A DNA stretch of 64,000 bases from Fimbriiglobus ruber (GCF_002197845.1 NZ_NIDE01000017.1:1100712-1164711), one strand, 5' to 3'; positions 42,776-52,757 are shown, numbered from the stretch's first letter. Program-made: numbers and translations. The notes: generated by a model from the sequence alone, not told the origin.

Positions 42776-45082
42776 TCACTTCACCGTCACCCGCATCGGC
42801 GTCTGCTCCACGTTGCCGGCCACGTCTTCCGACACGGCGGCCAGTTGCACGGGCCCAGACGGGGCGTCGAGCGTGACTTCCCACTCGGCGAAGTTCGCGG
42901 CCGTCGCTTTCGCCTCCTGGCCGTTGACCCGCACGTGCCTCACCTGGCCATCGTCGACGGTCGTGCCGCGGACCGTCAGCTTTCCGTTGGACCTGACGAC
43001 TCGTGTGACGACCGTGGCCGGCGGCAGGTCGTCGACCACTTCGGGCGGTTGCGGGAATGGGATACCCGTCACCTCGGCGACCCGCGATTCGTCGCCCGTC
43101 AGGGGAGCCTCCTTCCGGAATCTGGTCGGCTCGGTCTTGAACTCCGGGGAGCGGATGCTGACCACGAGGGCGGCCCGCCCCGGGCCGAACCAGTCGTGGA
43201 GGTAAACGGGCACGCCCTTGGCGAACTTCGGCTGGGGTCGCGGGCCGCCGCCCAGGTTGACGACCGCCTTCTCCCGGCTCGTGTCGCTCCAGTTCACGGT
43301 CTTAACGTTCCGCAGGTGCGTTTCGCCCGCGCCGGTCGGGTTGTCGTCGCTGATCTGGATCAACGGCATACCGCCGGACCGGCATCCGTCGAACGTCAGC
43401 ACGTCCACCACCAGGAGTCCGTATTGCACGCTGAGGTCGTCGTGCCCGCGGTTGAAGGGCTCTGTGTTCGTCTGGCTGATGAGGACGTTCTTGTAGTAGT
43501 GGGCGTCGTAGTTGGGGTGGTAGACGCCGTAAGCCACGCGGTGGAGCGTCAGGTTCTCGACCCGCAGGTTCGGAACCTGGGGCCGGAAGCCGTAGTGGAC
43601 ATCCCAGATTTTGAGATTCTTCACGACGAACGGGTGCCGGGCGTCTGGGCCGACGCGGTTCACGCCTTCGCCCAAATTTACGCCGTACAAGCCGTGGCTG
43701 GTGTGGACTTCGTTGTCCTCGAACCGGACGAACGGCAACGTCCGTGGGTCGGTCTCTTTCCGGGTTCCGTCAGCCCGGCGGATCGGGAACGAGAGCTTGA
43801 GGGCGCTCGTCGGCGTCGCCTCGAAACGGAAGCCGTATTGGTCGCACTCCGCGGCCACGTTGCGGGTGAACGCATTCAGGCTGCACGTCCACCAGAACCC
43901 AGCTCCCTCGTTCGCGTCGAATGGCAGGACTTGTTTGGGCAGTCGTTTCCCGGCGCGAGCGCCGATGGCGAGGTTGCGGTCGAGGACGTTGTACACTTCC
44001 GTCCCGTCTTCGAGGAAGAAGCCGTGGCCGATCGACTTGTACCCGACGTTGTCGCGGGCGACAAGGTAGTCGGTGCCGTGGATGGTGAGCCAGCGGTTGT
44101 CGCTGTCCCAGATCGAGTTGCCGACCACGGACGAGCCGCGCATCGTGTCCCGGCAGAGGTGAAAGTGAATGGCGTACTTACCAAGGATGTTCTTCTTACC
44201 GAGGTGGCGAAACTCGGCATACGTCAGGCTGCCCGCGCTGCCCTTGTGGTACATCGTGTGCCCGCGGACGCCCGCCGGGTCAGCGGACTCGACGACCACG
44301 TTCCGGGACAGGTTGGCCACTTCGCCGCGGTGATCGCCGGTGCCCGCGTGGGCCATTTTTAGCGGGGTATCGAGGGTGAGCGTCGTACCGTCGAGGGCGG
44401 TAATCGTCCGCTCCTCGGTCAGCGATTCCGTCTTGGCCGGGCCGTGGGCCTGCGTGCCGGTCACAATGACCCGGTCCCCGACCTTCCAGCCCGTAACCGA
44501 CTCGGCGAGTGTCACCGCCGTGTCACCGACTTTCGCGGCCGCCCCGAGCTTGAGCCATGTCCGGCTCAGGGGCTGTCCGTGCATCTCCATCCGCCCGCCG
44601 CAGCAGACGATAGCCGGGCAAGTCTCCTTGTTCATGCCCGGCACGTAATGCAGCCGGATGACGGCCGATTTGCCCGAGGCGACCGGCGCGTCGGGCGTCC
44701 CTACGAGCAATTCCGGGCGTGCGAGAGTCGCTCCACCGCCGCCGGGCATGGCGTGTTCATCGCAATCGAAGCCGTCCTCGCTGTACGCATCGCCGGGTTG
44801 GATCTTGATGAGGCCGACGTTTAGCAAGGTGTCCCGATCGGTCGCGAACGCCAGTGTGCCGGCGATGTTCAGCCCGCGTACCACGGCATCGGACTTGACG
44901 TCGTACTCGACGCGGTGCCCGTCGCGGATGAGTACCCGCGAGCCAGCGCCCGGAACTTGGCCACCGGCCCACGTTGCGGTGTCGGACCAGCGACCGCCAC
45001 TGGCGGAACGAATCACCGGCGGATCGGCGGCAAGAACAGGAGAGGCCGCCAAAGTGAGCGATACGAATACAGCGAGACGCAC
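42776..45082 (-). CDS. Secreted G8-domain / right-handed beta-helix protein
   Basis: 768 aa from GTG 45082, which has GGAG eight bases upstream and begins exactly at a signal peptide (VRLAVFVSLTLAASPVLA); an ATG at 45139 would add 19 residues. The mature N-terminus has a G8-type domain (DTATWAGGQVPGAGSRVLIR then LNIAGTLAFATDRDTLLNVG and LKMAHAGTGDHRGEVANLSR). It is followed by parallel beta-helix repeats (~300-600: GNSIWDSDNRWLTIHGTDYL, GFFLEDGTEVYNVLDRNLAI) and a C-terminal ~80-residue beta domain (VVRSNGKLTVRGTTVDDGQ). G8 proteins include animal CEMIP hyaluronan-binding proteins; bacterial ones are uncharacterised, exported and probably bind or cut polysaccharides. A fragment of a close paralogue lies at 35553. 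Confidence 0.85.
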   Translation of the reverse strand: MRLAVFVSLTLAASPVLAADPPVIRSASGGRWSDTATWAGGQVPGAGSRVLIRDGHRVEYDVKSDAVVRGLNIAGTLAFATDRDTLLNVGLIKIQPGDAYSEDGFDCDEHAMPGGGGATLARPELLVGTPDAPVASGKSAVIRLHYVPGMNKETCPAIVCCGGRMEMHGQPLSRTWLKLGAAAKVGDTAVTLAESVTGWKVGDRVIVTGTQAHGPAKTESLTEERTITALDGTTLTLDTPLKMAHAGTGDHRGEVANLSRNVVVESADPAGVRGHTMYHKGSAGSLTYAEFRHLGKKNILGKYAIHFHLCRDTMRGSSVVGNSIWDSDNRWLTIHGTDYLVARDNVGYKSIGHGFFLEDGTEVYNVLDRNLAIGARAGKRLPKQVLPFDANEGAGFWWTCSLNAFTRNVAAECDQYGFRFEATPTSALKLSFPIRRADGTRKETDPRTLPFVRFEDNEVHTSHGLYGVNLGEGVNRVGPDARHPFVVKNLKIWDVHYGFRPQVPNLRVENLTLHRVAYGVYHPNYDAHYYKNVLISQTNTEPFNRGHDDLSVQYGLLVVDVLTFDGCRSGGMPLIQISDDNPTGAGETHLRNVKTVNWSDTSREKAVVNLGGGPRPQPKFAKGVPVYLHDWFGPGRAALVVSIRSPEFKTEPTRFRKEAPLTGDESRVAEVTGIPFPQPPEVVDDLPPATVVTRVVRSNGKLTVRGTTVDDGQVRHVRVNGQEAKATAANFAEWEVTLDAPSGPVQLAAVSEDVAGNVEQTPMRVTVK

Positions 45083-45435
45083 GAGAGGTCTCCGGGGAAG
45101 GGAGTGTGAGGCGGGGTGGTCGGGGGTAGGGCGAACCATTGTCGCCGTTGCCCGGCATCCGCAAATCGGCAGGTCTGACTTGTGACAGTCTCCACCCGCT
45201 CGTACCCCCCGGTCAACTACTTTTTCACTATCCCGCTTTGGCGGCACCAACCGTTACCCGGAAACGAATCCGAATCATATTTGAGAGAAAGAACGAGTAA
45301 GCTGTGGGAACGGGCCTTCCCATTTATTGGACGTGGTATTTAGCGAGCAAACCGGCGTTGCTTTGCAGAGAAATCGAATCCAACTCGTTCGGGTATAGAA
45401 AATTACGATTTGTTTAGATAAGCAGCGGATTGCCC

Positions 45436-45514
45436 AAATTTAGTGGGCGGCGCTTGACCGCCGCTTTGGTTTTTAAAAAGCAAAAGCGGCGGTCAAGCGC
45501 CGCACTCCAAATTT
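45436..45514. repeat. Inverted repeat flanked by AAATTT
   Basis: Arms CGGCGCTTGACCGCCGCTTT and its inverse, with a 2-nt indel, surround a short A/T-rich loop. The whole is bordered by AAATTT at both ends (45436-45441 and 45509-45514). Confidence 0.8.
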
Positions 45515-45566
45515 GCGCACCGATCGGAGTGGCTCGAACTGTTTTATCGCATCAATTAAAAGGCAG

Positions 45567-45616
45567 ACGGGCTGGGCGCGGACGACCTAATTGTCGTCCG
45601 CGCCCAGCCCGCCCGT
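45567..45616. repeat. GC-rich hairpin
   Basis: GGCTGGGCGCGGACGAC pairs with GTCGTCCGCGCCCAGCC around the loop CTAATT, with a 4-nt bulge near the base. It lies 68 bp from the 3' end of the gene at 45684 and could end its transcript. Confidence 0.75.
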
Positions 45617-45683
45617 GAGCGAACCTTAAACCAATAAAGAGTCTAATCCCGCAGTAATAAATCGAATCGACCTGTCAAAACAA

Positions 45684-45905
45684 TTAGATTCCACTCTTAT
45701 CTTTGATGTGCTGACCCGCGGTCTCGACCGCGTCGCCGGCTTTCTCGGTGGCTTGTCCGGCCTTTTCCCCGACCTTATGGGCCTTTTCTTTCACCCAGTC
45801 CGCTGCCTGCTCGACCCCGCCGGCCACCTTGTGGCCGACTTTCTTGGCGGCCTCGGCGGCAGCGTGCCCGGCGTCTTCGATCTTGCCTTTGATTCCTTCG
45901 GACAT
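45684..45905 (-). CDS. LEA-like/CsbD-like small amphipathic stress protein
   Basis: 73 aa, almost all Lys/Ala/Glu/Gly with heptad-like spacing (KGKIEDAGHAAAEAAKKVGH, AADWVKEKAHKVGEKAG, then ATEKAGDAVETAGQ). It should form a long amphipathic helix in the manner of late-embryogenesis-abundant or CsbD-like proteins, which protect cells against osmotic or desiccation stress. This is a family-level guess from composition, with no catalytic motif. The ATG at 45905 has AGGGAG eight bases upstream, which decides it over the longer frame that starts at 46043. Confidence 0.75.
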   Translation of the reverse strand: MSEGIKGKIEDAGHAAAEAAKKVGHKVAGGVEQAADWVKEKAHKVGEKAGQATEKAGDAVETAGQHIKDKSGI

Positions 45906-46043
45906 GCTAATACTCCCTGCTTGCGGCAATGGTGAGCGGCTGTAACCGCGGCCGAACGATTGTGTCCGGTGCGAAGAAAGTGAATTGCAATCGCCGTGCC
46001 ACGGGCCGATTCGGTGAACGAGTGGGCGATATCGGCACGCCAA

Positions 46044-46238
46044 CTACTCGTTCAACGATTTTTTCTGCGTCAGTCGCCATTTTTCGAGGAGCGATTCGTA
46101 CTTTGCAGGCAAATACTCATGACTGACGACGGGAAATGGAGCCGGGGCGCCGGCAACCAACCGGGCGTCGAGATTGATGGACACGGTGGGACGAGGCGGG
46201 TACTCAGTCTGTGAGCCAATCGATGTCGAACGCCGCAC
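46044..46238 (-). CDS. Possible small protein or gene fragment
   Basis: 64 codons from a GTG at 46238. The product reads PRPTVSINLDARLVAGAPAP, then FPVVSHEYLPAKYESLLEKW. Codon use looks coding-like (C/G-rich third positions), which is unusual for a chance frame. I recognise no family. It overlaps the start of the sigma-factor remnant on the opposite strand by ~16 bp, so it may itself be the end of a damaged gene. Confidence 0.3.
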   Translation of the reverse strand: MRRSTSIGSQTEYPPRPTVSINLDARLVAGAPAPFPVVSHEYLPAKYESLLEKWRLTQKKSLNE

Positions 46239-46543
46239 AAGTGCAAATCCTCAATCTCCGGACGGGCTCGCACGTCAGCGACTCTGATTCGCATTTGCTC
46301 GCGCGCTTTCTGACCGAGCGCGACGAAGACGCGTTCGGCGACACGGCTCCCTCGTATACGGAACCTGCCAACGGATTCTCGGAAATCGAGCCGACGCCGA
46401 CGACGCCTTCCAGGCGGTCTTCTTCGTCCTCGCTCGACGGGCGCACACGCTGAAGCTGGATCGCGGCGCCGGTCCGTGGCTGCACGGCGTGGCCATTCGG
46501 GTTGCGATGAAACTTCGAGGATTGCGTCGTTGGGGTTTGCAAC
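46223..46543 (+). pseudogene. Decayed ECF sigma factor gene, 5' part
   Basis: From ATG 46223 the frame encodes [20 protein letters not shown], the usual beginning of planctomycete ECF sigma factors. The region-2 core (normally ALVRRHGPMV...) is missing. After a short unrelated stretch another frame carries [20 protein letters not shown] followed by [17 protein letters not shown], the sigma region 2.3-2.4 sequence. A deletion plus frameshift therefore joins the two pieces. The remnant ends at 46543, exactly where a 181-bp palindromic element begins, and region 4 is not found beyond it. Confidence 0.8.
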
Positions 46544-46724
46544 GCCCTTTTGCCCGGGGTACGCTTCGCGAACCCCCGGGCTGAGCGGTGTAACGCTTTC
46601 AGCGTATCCAACCCCGTGACGCCGAATGGGCCGACAAGCCGGGCTGTGTGAGGTGGGATTTTACGCTGAAAGCGTTACACCGCTCAGCCCGGGGGTTCGC
46701 GAAGCGTACCCCGGGCAAAAGGGC
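46544..46724. mobile_element. Long-arm palindromic element, copy 2 of 2, ending a sigma gene remnant
   Basis: Two 63-bp arms (46544-46606 and 46662-46724) are perfectly inverse by my reading: GCCCTTTTGCCCGGGG...TTTCAGCGTA and its complement. They surround a 55-bp centre. The arms share the ordered blocks CCCGGGG, TTCGCGAACCCC, CGGGCT and ACGCTTTCAGCGTA with the element at 24281-24436. No transposase is inside, so it is a non-autonomous MITE/REP-like element. The near identity of its arms suggests recent activity or gene-conversion upkeep. Confidence 0.85.
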
Positions 46725-46977
46725 TACCTGGCGTTCCCGCGGCCGGGAAGATGCTGCGTTCACTTCTCCCACTCGCAGGCGGAAGGAATATTTCCCCTAC
46801 TGACGGCTAGCACCTTCTGAATCAAAACTAACCCGATACAGAGACTGCACCGAACCACGACGAGAGCCCCTGATGAGAGTTTTTGCGCTTTTTGCGCCGT
46901 CCACCGTGTTTCCTGAGAAAGCATGGACAAGGATAAGCGCGCAGGAGAGCAATTTGTCACTCCTCTTCCTTCACGGC

Positions 46978-47643
46978 TTACTCCTTCCCGAGCAGGAGAT
47001 CGATCACCCAGCAACCTCTCATGTGGACCGTTTCAGAGCGGCAGTGGTTCAAGAGTTCAGAGTTATCGCAGGAAGCTTCTTCCAAGGCGTCAGCGAGGAT
47101 CGGGAGGCGGTCGAATGCACTATCGGTGTAAATGCCCTGGGCGAGAGAAAGGACGGTGGGGGTTTGCCAGCAGTGGTCAAGGGATACGGGCCGAAAAGGG
47201 TTGCCGAGGATGTCTCGCATGATGTCAGCGATTCGTGCGGCCCGTTCGTGAGGATCGCCCCAATCGCTCAAGCCACGGAGGAGGTACGCGATGTCTGTTC
47301 CTGGATGACCGGCACCGTAGACAAGGTCAGCGGCTAGCATTTGCAGTTCCGGCGTCCCATCCTCGGGGTGTTCCGCAGCCATTTTCGCACCCCACGTTAT
47401 TTCCTCAGTTTGCTCTACCGAGATAGGTTCGTCGAATTGTCGTTCCAATAATTCGACCGACTTTCGGCACCGCTCGTCAACGACGATAAGAGGCCACACG
47501 AGACGGCAACAGGCTGCCCCAAATAGTGCTCGTTTCCGTGCCGTCCGTTGAGCATCTGGCCACTCGGCCCGAAACGGCCCTTGAGAAACAACTGCGTACA
47601 TTCCCTCGGGATCGGTAGAGGATAGCCATTCTTCCTCGGTCAT
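46978..47643 (-). CDS. Gemmataceae-type hypothetical protein (MTEEEWL family)
   Basis: 221 aa. It begins MTEEEWLSSTDPEGMYAVVS, passes through RKRALFGAACCRLVWPLIVV and ILGNPFRPVSLDHCWQTPTV, and ends in DRLPILADALEEASCDN then LLNHCRSETVHMRGCWVIDL and LLGKE. I recall a family with this layout as very numerous in Gemmata and relatives; its function is unknown. Soluble, mostly helical, Cys/Trp-rich, without signal peptide. It stands between a palindromic element and the membrane protein gene, so it may be part of an accessory patch. Its codon use is somewhat less GC-biased than that of the ribosomal genes. Confidence 0.75.
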   Translation of the reverse strand: MTEEEWLSSTDPEGMYAVVSQGPFRAEWPDAQRTARKRALFGAACCRLVWPLIVVDERCRKSVELLERQFDEPISVEQTEEITWGAKMAAEHPEDGTPELQMLAADLVYGAGHPGTDIAYLLRGLSDWGDPHERAARIADIMRDILGNPFRPVSLDHCWQTPTVLSLAQGIYTDSAFDRLPILADALEEASCDNSELLNHCRSETVHMRGCWVIDLLLGKE

Positions 47644-47752
47644 CGGGTATTTCCTAGAGGGGAAACTGACCCCAAACCTGATCTCCTGAAGACTGTCGCC
47701 CGACGCAGATCGGCTTACGCAGACCCCGGCGACGGAAAGATGAACGAGGTGA

Positions 47753-48187
47753 TCAGTTCCCGCGGCTTCGCGGGCCGCCGATCAAACCGCGGAGGCTCGC
47801 GACGAACCCGCTGGCTTCATCGGCGGGGTCGGGGCAGGATATGCGGATCGGCTCGCCGCGGGACATAACGACGACCGTATCTTCCCGGGCACTGAGCAGA
47901 CCGAACAAGCCGAGGAGCATTGCGGAAATGTACAAGAAGACGGTCAACAAGTTGTATTCGGAAACGTAGTACCCGACGGCAGCGAACCCGCCGGCCAACG
48001 CCACGAATACGCCGCAGAAGGGATTGAACGGACGACGGAATTCGATCGCCTCGATGTCGTCGAGCGGAATCCGCATGGTGACGCCGCCGGCGTCGTTCCG
48101 ACGGACGAGTTCGCCGTCCTCGACGGCGAGGCGCGTCTTCGTCAATTCGAGTACGCTCGGCGGTCGCGCGGGGACGTCGTCGCTCAC
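47753..48187 (-). CDS. Small membrane protein of unknown function
   Basis: 144 aa from a GTG at 48187 with AGGGAG about seven bases before it. The first ~65 residues (LELTKTRLAVEDGELVRRND then IPLDDIEAIEFRRPF) look like a PH-like or bacterial-PH strand-rich segment. Two adjacent membrane helices follow (FCGVFVALAGGFAAVGYYV and LLTVFLYISAMLLGLFGLLS), then a short VVVMSRGEPIRISC and DEASGFVASLRGLIGG. The shape resembles bPH-type membrane proteins, but I cannot name a family. It starts 11 bp after the map stop on the same strand, so it is probably co-transcribed with map. Confidence 0.65.
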   Translation of the reverse strand: MSDDVPARPPSVLELTKTRLAVEDGELVRRNDAGGVTMRIPLDDIEAIEFRRPFNPFCGVFVALAGGFAAVGYYVSEYNLLTVFLYISAMLLGLFGLLSAREDTVVVMSRGEPIRISCPDPADEASGFVASLRGLIGGPRSRGN

Positions 48188-48198
48188 GGACGGCTCCC

Positions 48199-49101
48199 TT
48201 ATGCGGGCGACAAACCGCTTTCGGGCGGGTGGGGCACCGGCGCGACAATCGGCGGGTCCGGATCGAACGCCCCCTCGTCGGACGTGATGATCATGACGCC
48301 TTCCGTCGTCAGAGCCAGGGTGTGCTCGACGTGGACGCTGGGCAGCCCGTCCCGCGTGACGACCGTCCAGTGGTCGCGCAACGTGGTCACGTCCGCTTTG
48401 CCCATGTTGACCATCGGTTCGACCGCGAGGACCAGGCCGGGTTCGAGTTTGAAATCGTGTTTGCGGGTTTCGCGGTTGACGAAGTTCGGCACCTGCGGGT
48501 TCTCGTGCATCGCCCGGCCGATCCCGTGGCCGACGTAAGACGTGACCACGCTGAACCCGTTCGACTCCGCGTGCTTCTGCATCCGGCTCGCGACCTCGCT
48601 CCACCACTTGCGCCGCGGCAGCTCGTCGACGGCGATCTGGAGCACTTCTTCGGACACGCGGATCAATCGCAACCGCTCGGCCCGGACGGTGCCGATCGGG
48701 ATCGTAATCGCGCGGTCCGCACACCACCCGTTAAGGCGGCAGGCCGTGTCGACCTTGAGCATGTCGCCGTCCTTCAACACCCGCTGGCCCGGGATGCCGT
48801 GAACGACTTCCTCGTTGAGGCTCAGGCAGGTGACGGCCGGGAACGGGACGCGGCCCGGGTAGCCTTTAAAGAGCGGGGTGGCGCCGTGGGCGGCGTAGAA
48901 CTTCTCGACTTCCTGGTCGATCTCGATGGTCCGGACACCCGGCCTGGCCATGTCGCGGCAGATTTTATGCGCGCGGGCCACCAGAATCCCCGCCTGGCGC
49001 ATGAGGGCCAGGTCGTGGGCGGATTTCAGTTCCGGCGGGCGGTAATTCGAAGGACGGATCATGTTTAAAAGGGCACGCGCGGCGCGCCGAAAAATAGTCA
49101 T
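48199..49101 (-). CDS. map: Methionine aminopeptidase, type I
   Basis: 300 aa; removes the initiator methionine from nascent proteins. All five metal ligands are recognisable: the two Asp of KVDTACRLNGWCADRAITI, His in YVGHGIGRAMHENPQVP, Glu in LAVEPMVNMG and Glu in SVHVEHTLAL. It carries ~40 extra N-terminal residues before LALMRQAGILVARAH. The start is uncertain: neither 49101 nor 49062 (MIRPSNYRPP) has a clear ribosome site. Following secY and adk it is in its classical spc-operon position, but a tRNA gene is inserted between adk and map. Confidence 0.95.
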   Translation of the reverse strand: MTIFRRAARALLNMIRPSNYRPPELKSAHDLALMRQAGILVARAHKICRDMARPGVRTIEIDQEVEKFYAAHGATPLFKGYPGRVPFPAVTCLSLNEEVVHGIPGQRVLKDGDMLKVDTACRLNGWCADRAITIPIGTVRAERLRLIRVSEEVLQIAVDELPRRKWWSEVASRMQKHAESNGFSVVTSYVGHGIGRAMHENPQVPNFVNRETRKHDFKLEPGLVLAVEPMVNMGKADVTTLRDHWTVVTRDGLPSVHVEHTLALTTEGVMIITSDEGAFDPDPPIVAPVPHPPESGLSPA

Positions 49102-49140
49102 GGCGGGCGGTAGGAGTCGCGACCGGGTGCCGCCGGGAAG

Positions 49141-49213
49141 TCCTCCCGGCCGGATTCGAACCGGCGCGCTCCGGCTTATAAGGCCGGCGCTCTGCCGACT
49201 GAGCTACGGGAGG
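49141..49213 (-). tRNA. tRNA-Ile, anticodon UAU
   Basis: 73 nt folding as a full cloverleaf. The acceptor CCTCCCG/CGGGAGG has seven pairs and the discriminator is A73. The D arm is GCTC...GAGC, and the anticodon stem CCGGC/GCCGG encloses loop CTTATAA, so the anticodon is TAT (UAU). The T arm is GCCGG TTCGAAT CCGGC. The 3' CCA is not encoded. UAU would read the rare isoleucine codon AUA directly. It lies between adk and map on the same strand. Confidence 0.93.
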
Positions 49214-49302
49214 GGCGGTGGGTCGGCGGTCGTATGCCGTCGCGTATCATCGCGGTCCTCCTGTGTTCGGGTCAGCGGAGCGCAGAGAGACTTACTATCA
49301 TA

Positions 49303-49956
49303 TCACTTAACGCCGGTCGATCTCACGATGTTCGCGAAAGTCGTCTCCGCCGGGTCGAGGGCGGAAACCGTGCGGAGCAACCCCTGACGGTCGTAGTGTT
49401 CCAGCAGCGAGTCGGTACACCTGTGGAACTCGTTTAGCCGCCGACGGACCGTTTCTTCCCGGTCGTCTTCCCGGAGTACCAGGGCCGCCCCGCACCGCTC
49501 ACAGATACCAGCCTTCTTGGGCGGGCGCGTCAGGAGATTATACGACGCACCACAGGTCGGGTTCGGGCACGACCGGCGGTTGCCGATGCGGCGGACCACC
49601 TCGTCGTCACCGATAGCCAGGTTGACGACCGCGTCGAGCTGAAGAAACTGCTGCCGCAAGAGGGCGTCGAACGCCACCGCCTGGGCCAGCGTGCGGGGGT
49701 AGCCGTCCGTCACGAAATTGTCCGGCCGCTGCGCCCCGCGGAACAACTCCGCCACCAAATCGTTGACGACCGAATCGGGGGCGAGAAGTCCCTGGTTGAT
49801 GAGCGGGCCGACCGCTTGGCCGATCGGGGTGTTCTGGCGGACCGCCGCGCGGAGGATCTCGCCCGTCCCGACGGACGTCAAATTGAGCCGCGCACCCAAT
49901 AACCCGGCTTGCGTCCCCTTGCCACTGCCCGGCGGCCCGATCAAAACCACGCGCAT
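49303..49956 (-). CDS. adk: Adenylate kinase
   Basis: 217 aa; interconverts AMP + ATP and 2 ADP in the cytoplasm. P-loop IGPPGSGKGTQ at residues ~6-16, the NMP region GTGEILRAAVRQNTPIG, and TDGYPRTLAQA are intact. The LID carries a four-cysteine zinc site (CPNPTCGASYN...GICERCGA), as in zinc-containing long-form adenylate kinases. A small difference is GTGE where most have STGD. Located directly after secY on the same strand, the usual spc-operon neighbour. Confidence 0.96.
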   Translation of the reverse strand: MRVVLIGPPGSGKGTQAGLLGARLNLTSVGTGEILRAAVRQNTPIGQAVGPLINQGLLAPDSVVNDLVAELFRGAQRPDNFVTDGYPRTLAQAVAFDALLRQQFLQLDAVVNLAIGDDEVVRRIGNRRSCPNPTCGASYNLLTRPPKKAGICERCGAALVLREDDREETVRRRLNEFHRCTDSLLEHYDRQGLLRTVSALDPAETTFANIVRSTGVK

Positions 49957-50104
49957 GAACCGGCCCTACCCGCGGCCGGTACCCCCGGCGTGTCCGAACC
50001 ATTCCCGTGACGCAGTCATTCTCCGCCCCGGCCCCCATCCCCGCAAGAGGGGGAGCGGGCTGAAGTGCCCCGGGGGAGCGAGCCGAGCCGGTAGCCCGGC
50101 CCCG

Positions 50105-51508
<1,404 letters not shown>

Positions 51509-51621
51509 CGGCGCCTCCGGCGTAAAAACGTATTCACGAAAAACGGCAAGCCGAAAACCGGAGGCCCGAGGGGGGCGTCCGACTTCCGACTTGCGGTTAG
51601 ATCAACAGTGTGTGAACCGGG

Positions 51622-52137
51622 TCACTGGGGCTTCTTCTTGGCCGAGTTCTTCCCCTGGCCCATCTTGGACCGGACCGGCGGCTTCGGCTGCGGGAGAACG
51701 TCACACGTCCCGCCCTTGGCCTCGATCTTCTGCTTGGCCGACGCACTGAAGTGGTCGGCCTTGACCGTGATCTTCTTCGTCAGTTCGCCGTTGCCGAGGA
51801 CGCGGATGCCGTCGTGCGAGCCGTTCACGATCCGCTTGGCCCGGAGGGATTCCGCGTCCACGACCGCCCCGTCGTCGAAGGCGCTGAGGTCGCCGACGTT
51901 CACGATCGCGAAGTTCTTGGAGAACGTCGCGTTCGAGAACCCGCGCTTCGGGAACCGCCGGTGGATCGGGGTCTGGCCGCCGGTGAACAGCGCGCCGGGC
52001 AGACCGGCCCCCGCGCTGCTGTACTGGCCCTTGTGCCCGCGGCTGGCGGTCTTGCCGTGCCCGGACCCGATCCCGCGGCCGACACGCTTTTTGAGCTTCC
52101 GCTTTTTAATGCCGGTCGAAACTTCGGTCAGGTCCAT
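51622..52137 (-). CDS. rplO: 50S ribosomal protein L15
   Basis: 171 aa, about 25 longer than E. coli L15 because of a basic C-terminal tail (PPVRSKMGQGKNSAKKKP). The N-terminal KRVGRGIGSGHGKTASRGHK and the FEGGQTP-like ALFTGGQTPIHRRFPKRGF are typical. Its ATG overlaps the rpsE stop by one base (TAATG), indicating coupled translation. L30 (rpmD), often found between rpsE and rplO, is absent here. Confidence 0.97.
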   Translation of the reverse strand: MDLTEVSTGIKKRKLKKRVGRGIGSGHGKTASRGHKGQYSSAGAGLPGALFTGGQTPIHRRFPKRGFSNATFSKNFAIVNVGDLSAFDDGAVVDAESLRAKRIVNGSHDGIRVLGNGELTKKITVKADHFSASAKQKIEAKGGTCDVLPQPKPPVRSKMGQGKNSAKKKPQ

Positions 52138-52655
52138 TAGATCGCCACTCCCCGGAGCCGAGCCACTTCCTCGCGGGTCCGCAGTTTCTGCAGCCCGTCG
52201 ATGGTGGCTTTCACGAGGTTAATCGGGTTCGTGCTGCCGTGCGTCTTGGTCAGGATGTTTTGAATGCCGGCGGCCTGGAGTACCTCACGGACCCCCGGGC
52301 CGGCCTTCACCCCGGTCCCCGGACCGGCCGGGACCATGACGACCTTGCTCGCGCCGTACCGGCCGATGACCCGGTGCGGGATCGTGGTGCCGCGGAGCTG
52401 GATTTTCTTGGTCCGGCGGGCGCTCTGCTCGCCTTCCTTGATCGCCTTCTCGACGGCCGGCGGAACTTCGTTCGCCTTGCCGTACCCGAAGGAGACCTTC
52501 CCGGTCTTGTCGCCGACGACGACGAGCGCGTTGAAGCTGAACCGGCGCCCGCCCTTCACGACGCAGGCGCTGCGGCTGATTCGGACCACGAAATCGACCA
52601 TCCCCTGGTCGCGCGAATCGCGGTCCCCGCGGTCGCCTCCCCGTTCTCGTGCCAT
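52137..52655 (-). CDS. rpsE: 30S ribosomal protein S5
   Basis: 172 aa. Double-stranded-RNA-binding S5 domain: VDFVVRISRSACVVKGGRRF, SFNALVVVGDKTGKVSFGYG and KAIKEGEQSARRTKKIQLRG, then C-terminal half GTGVKAGPGVREVLQAAGIQ. Needed for decoding accuracy and small-subunit assembly. An Arg/Asp/Gly-rich extra N-terminus (ARERGGDRGDRDSRDQG) precedes the domain. ATG 52655 has AAGGGGA upstream; the frame further upstream is unconserved. Confidence 0.97.
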   Translation of the reverse strand: MARERGGDRGDRDSRDQGMVDFVVRISRSACVVKGGRRFSFNALVVVGDKTGKVSFGYGKANEVPPAVEKAIKEGEQSARRTKKIQLRGTTIPHRVIGRYGASKVVMVPAGPGTGVKAGPGVREVLQAAGIQNILTKTHGSTNPINLVKATIDGLQKLRTREEVARLRGVAI

Positions 52656-52757
52656 CGTTCGTTCCCCTTCCGGGGACTGCCCCCGGTGTCCTCGCCTCAC
52701 AGTGATCGGACACGAATGTTCAATGATCTCGTTGCGCCGTTTCCGGCCCAACCGGTG

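Larger units (their letters stand above)
45083..45683. other. Intergenic region with two palindromic elements
   Basis: About 600 bp, AT-rich near 45,230-45,430, with the hairpins at 45436-45514 and 45567-45616. No reading frame with convincing codon use. It includes the promoter side of the G8 gene and the downstream side of the small stress-like protein gene. Confidence 0.55.
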
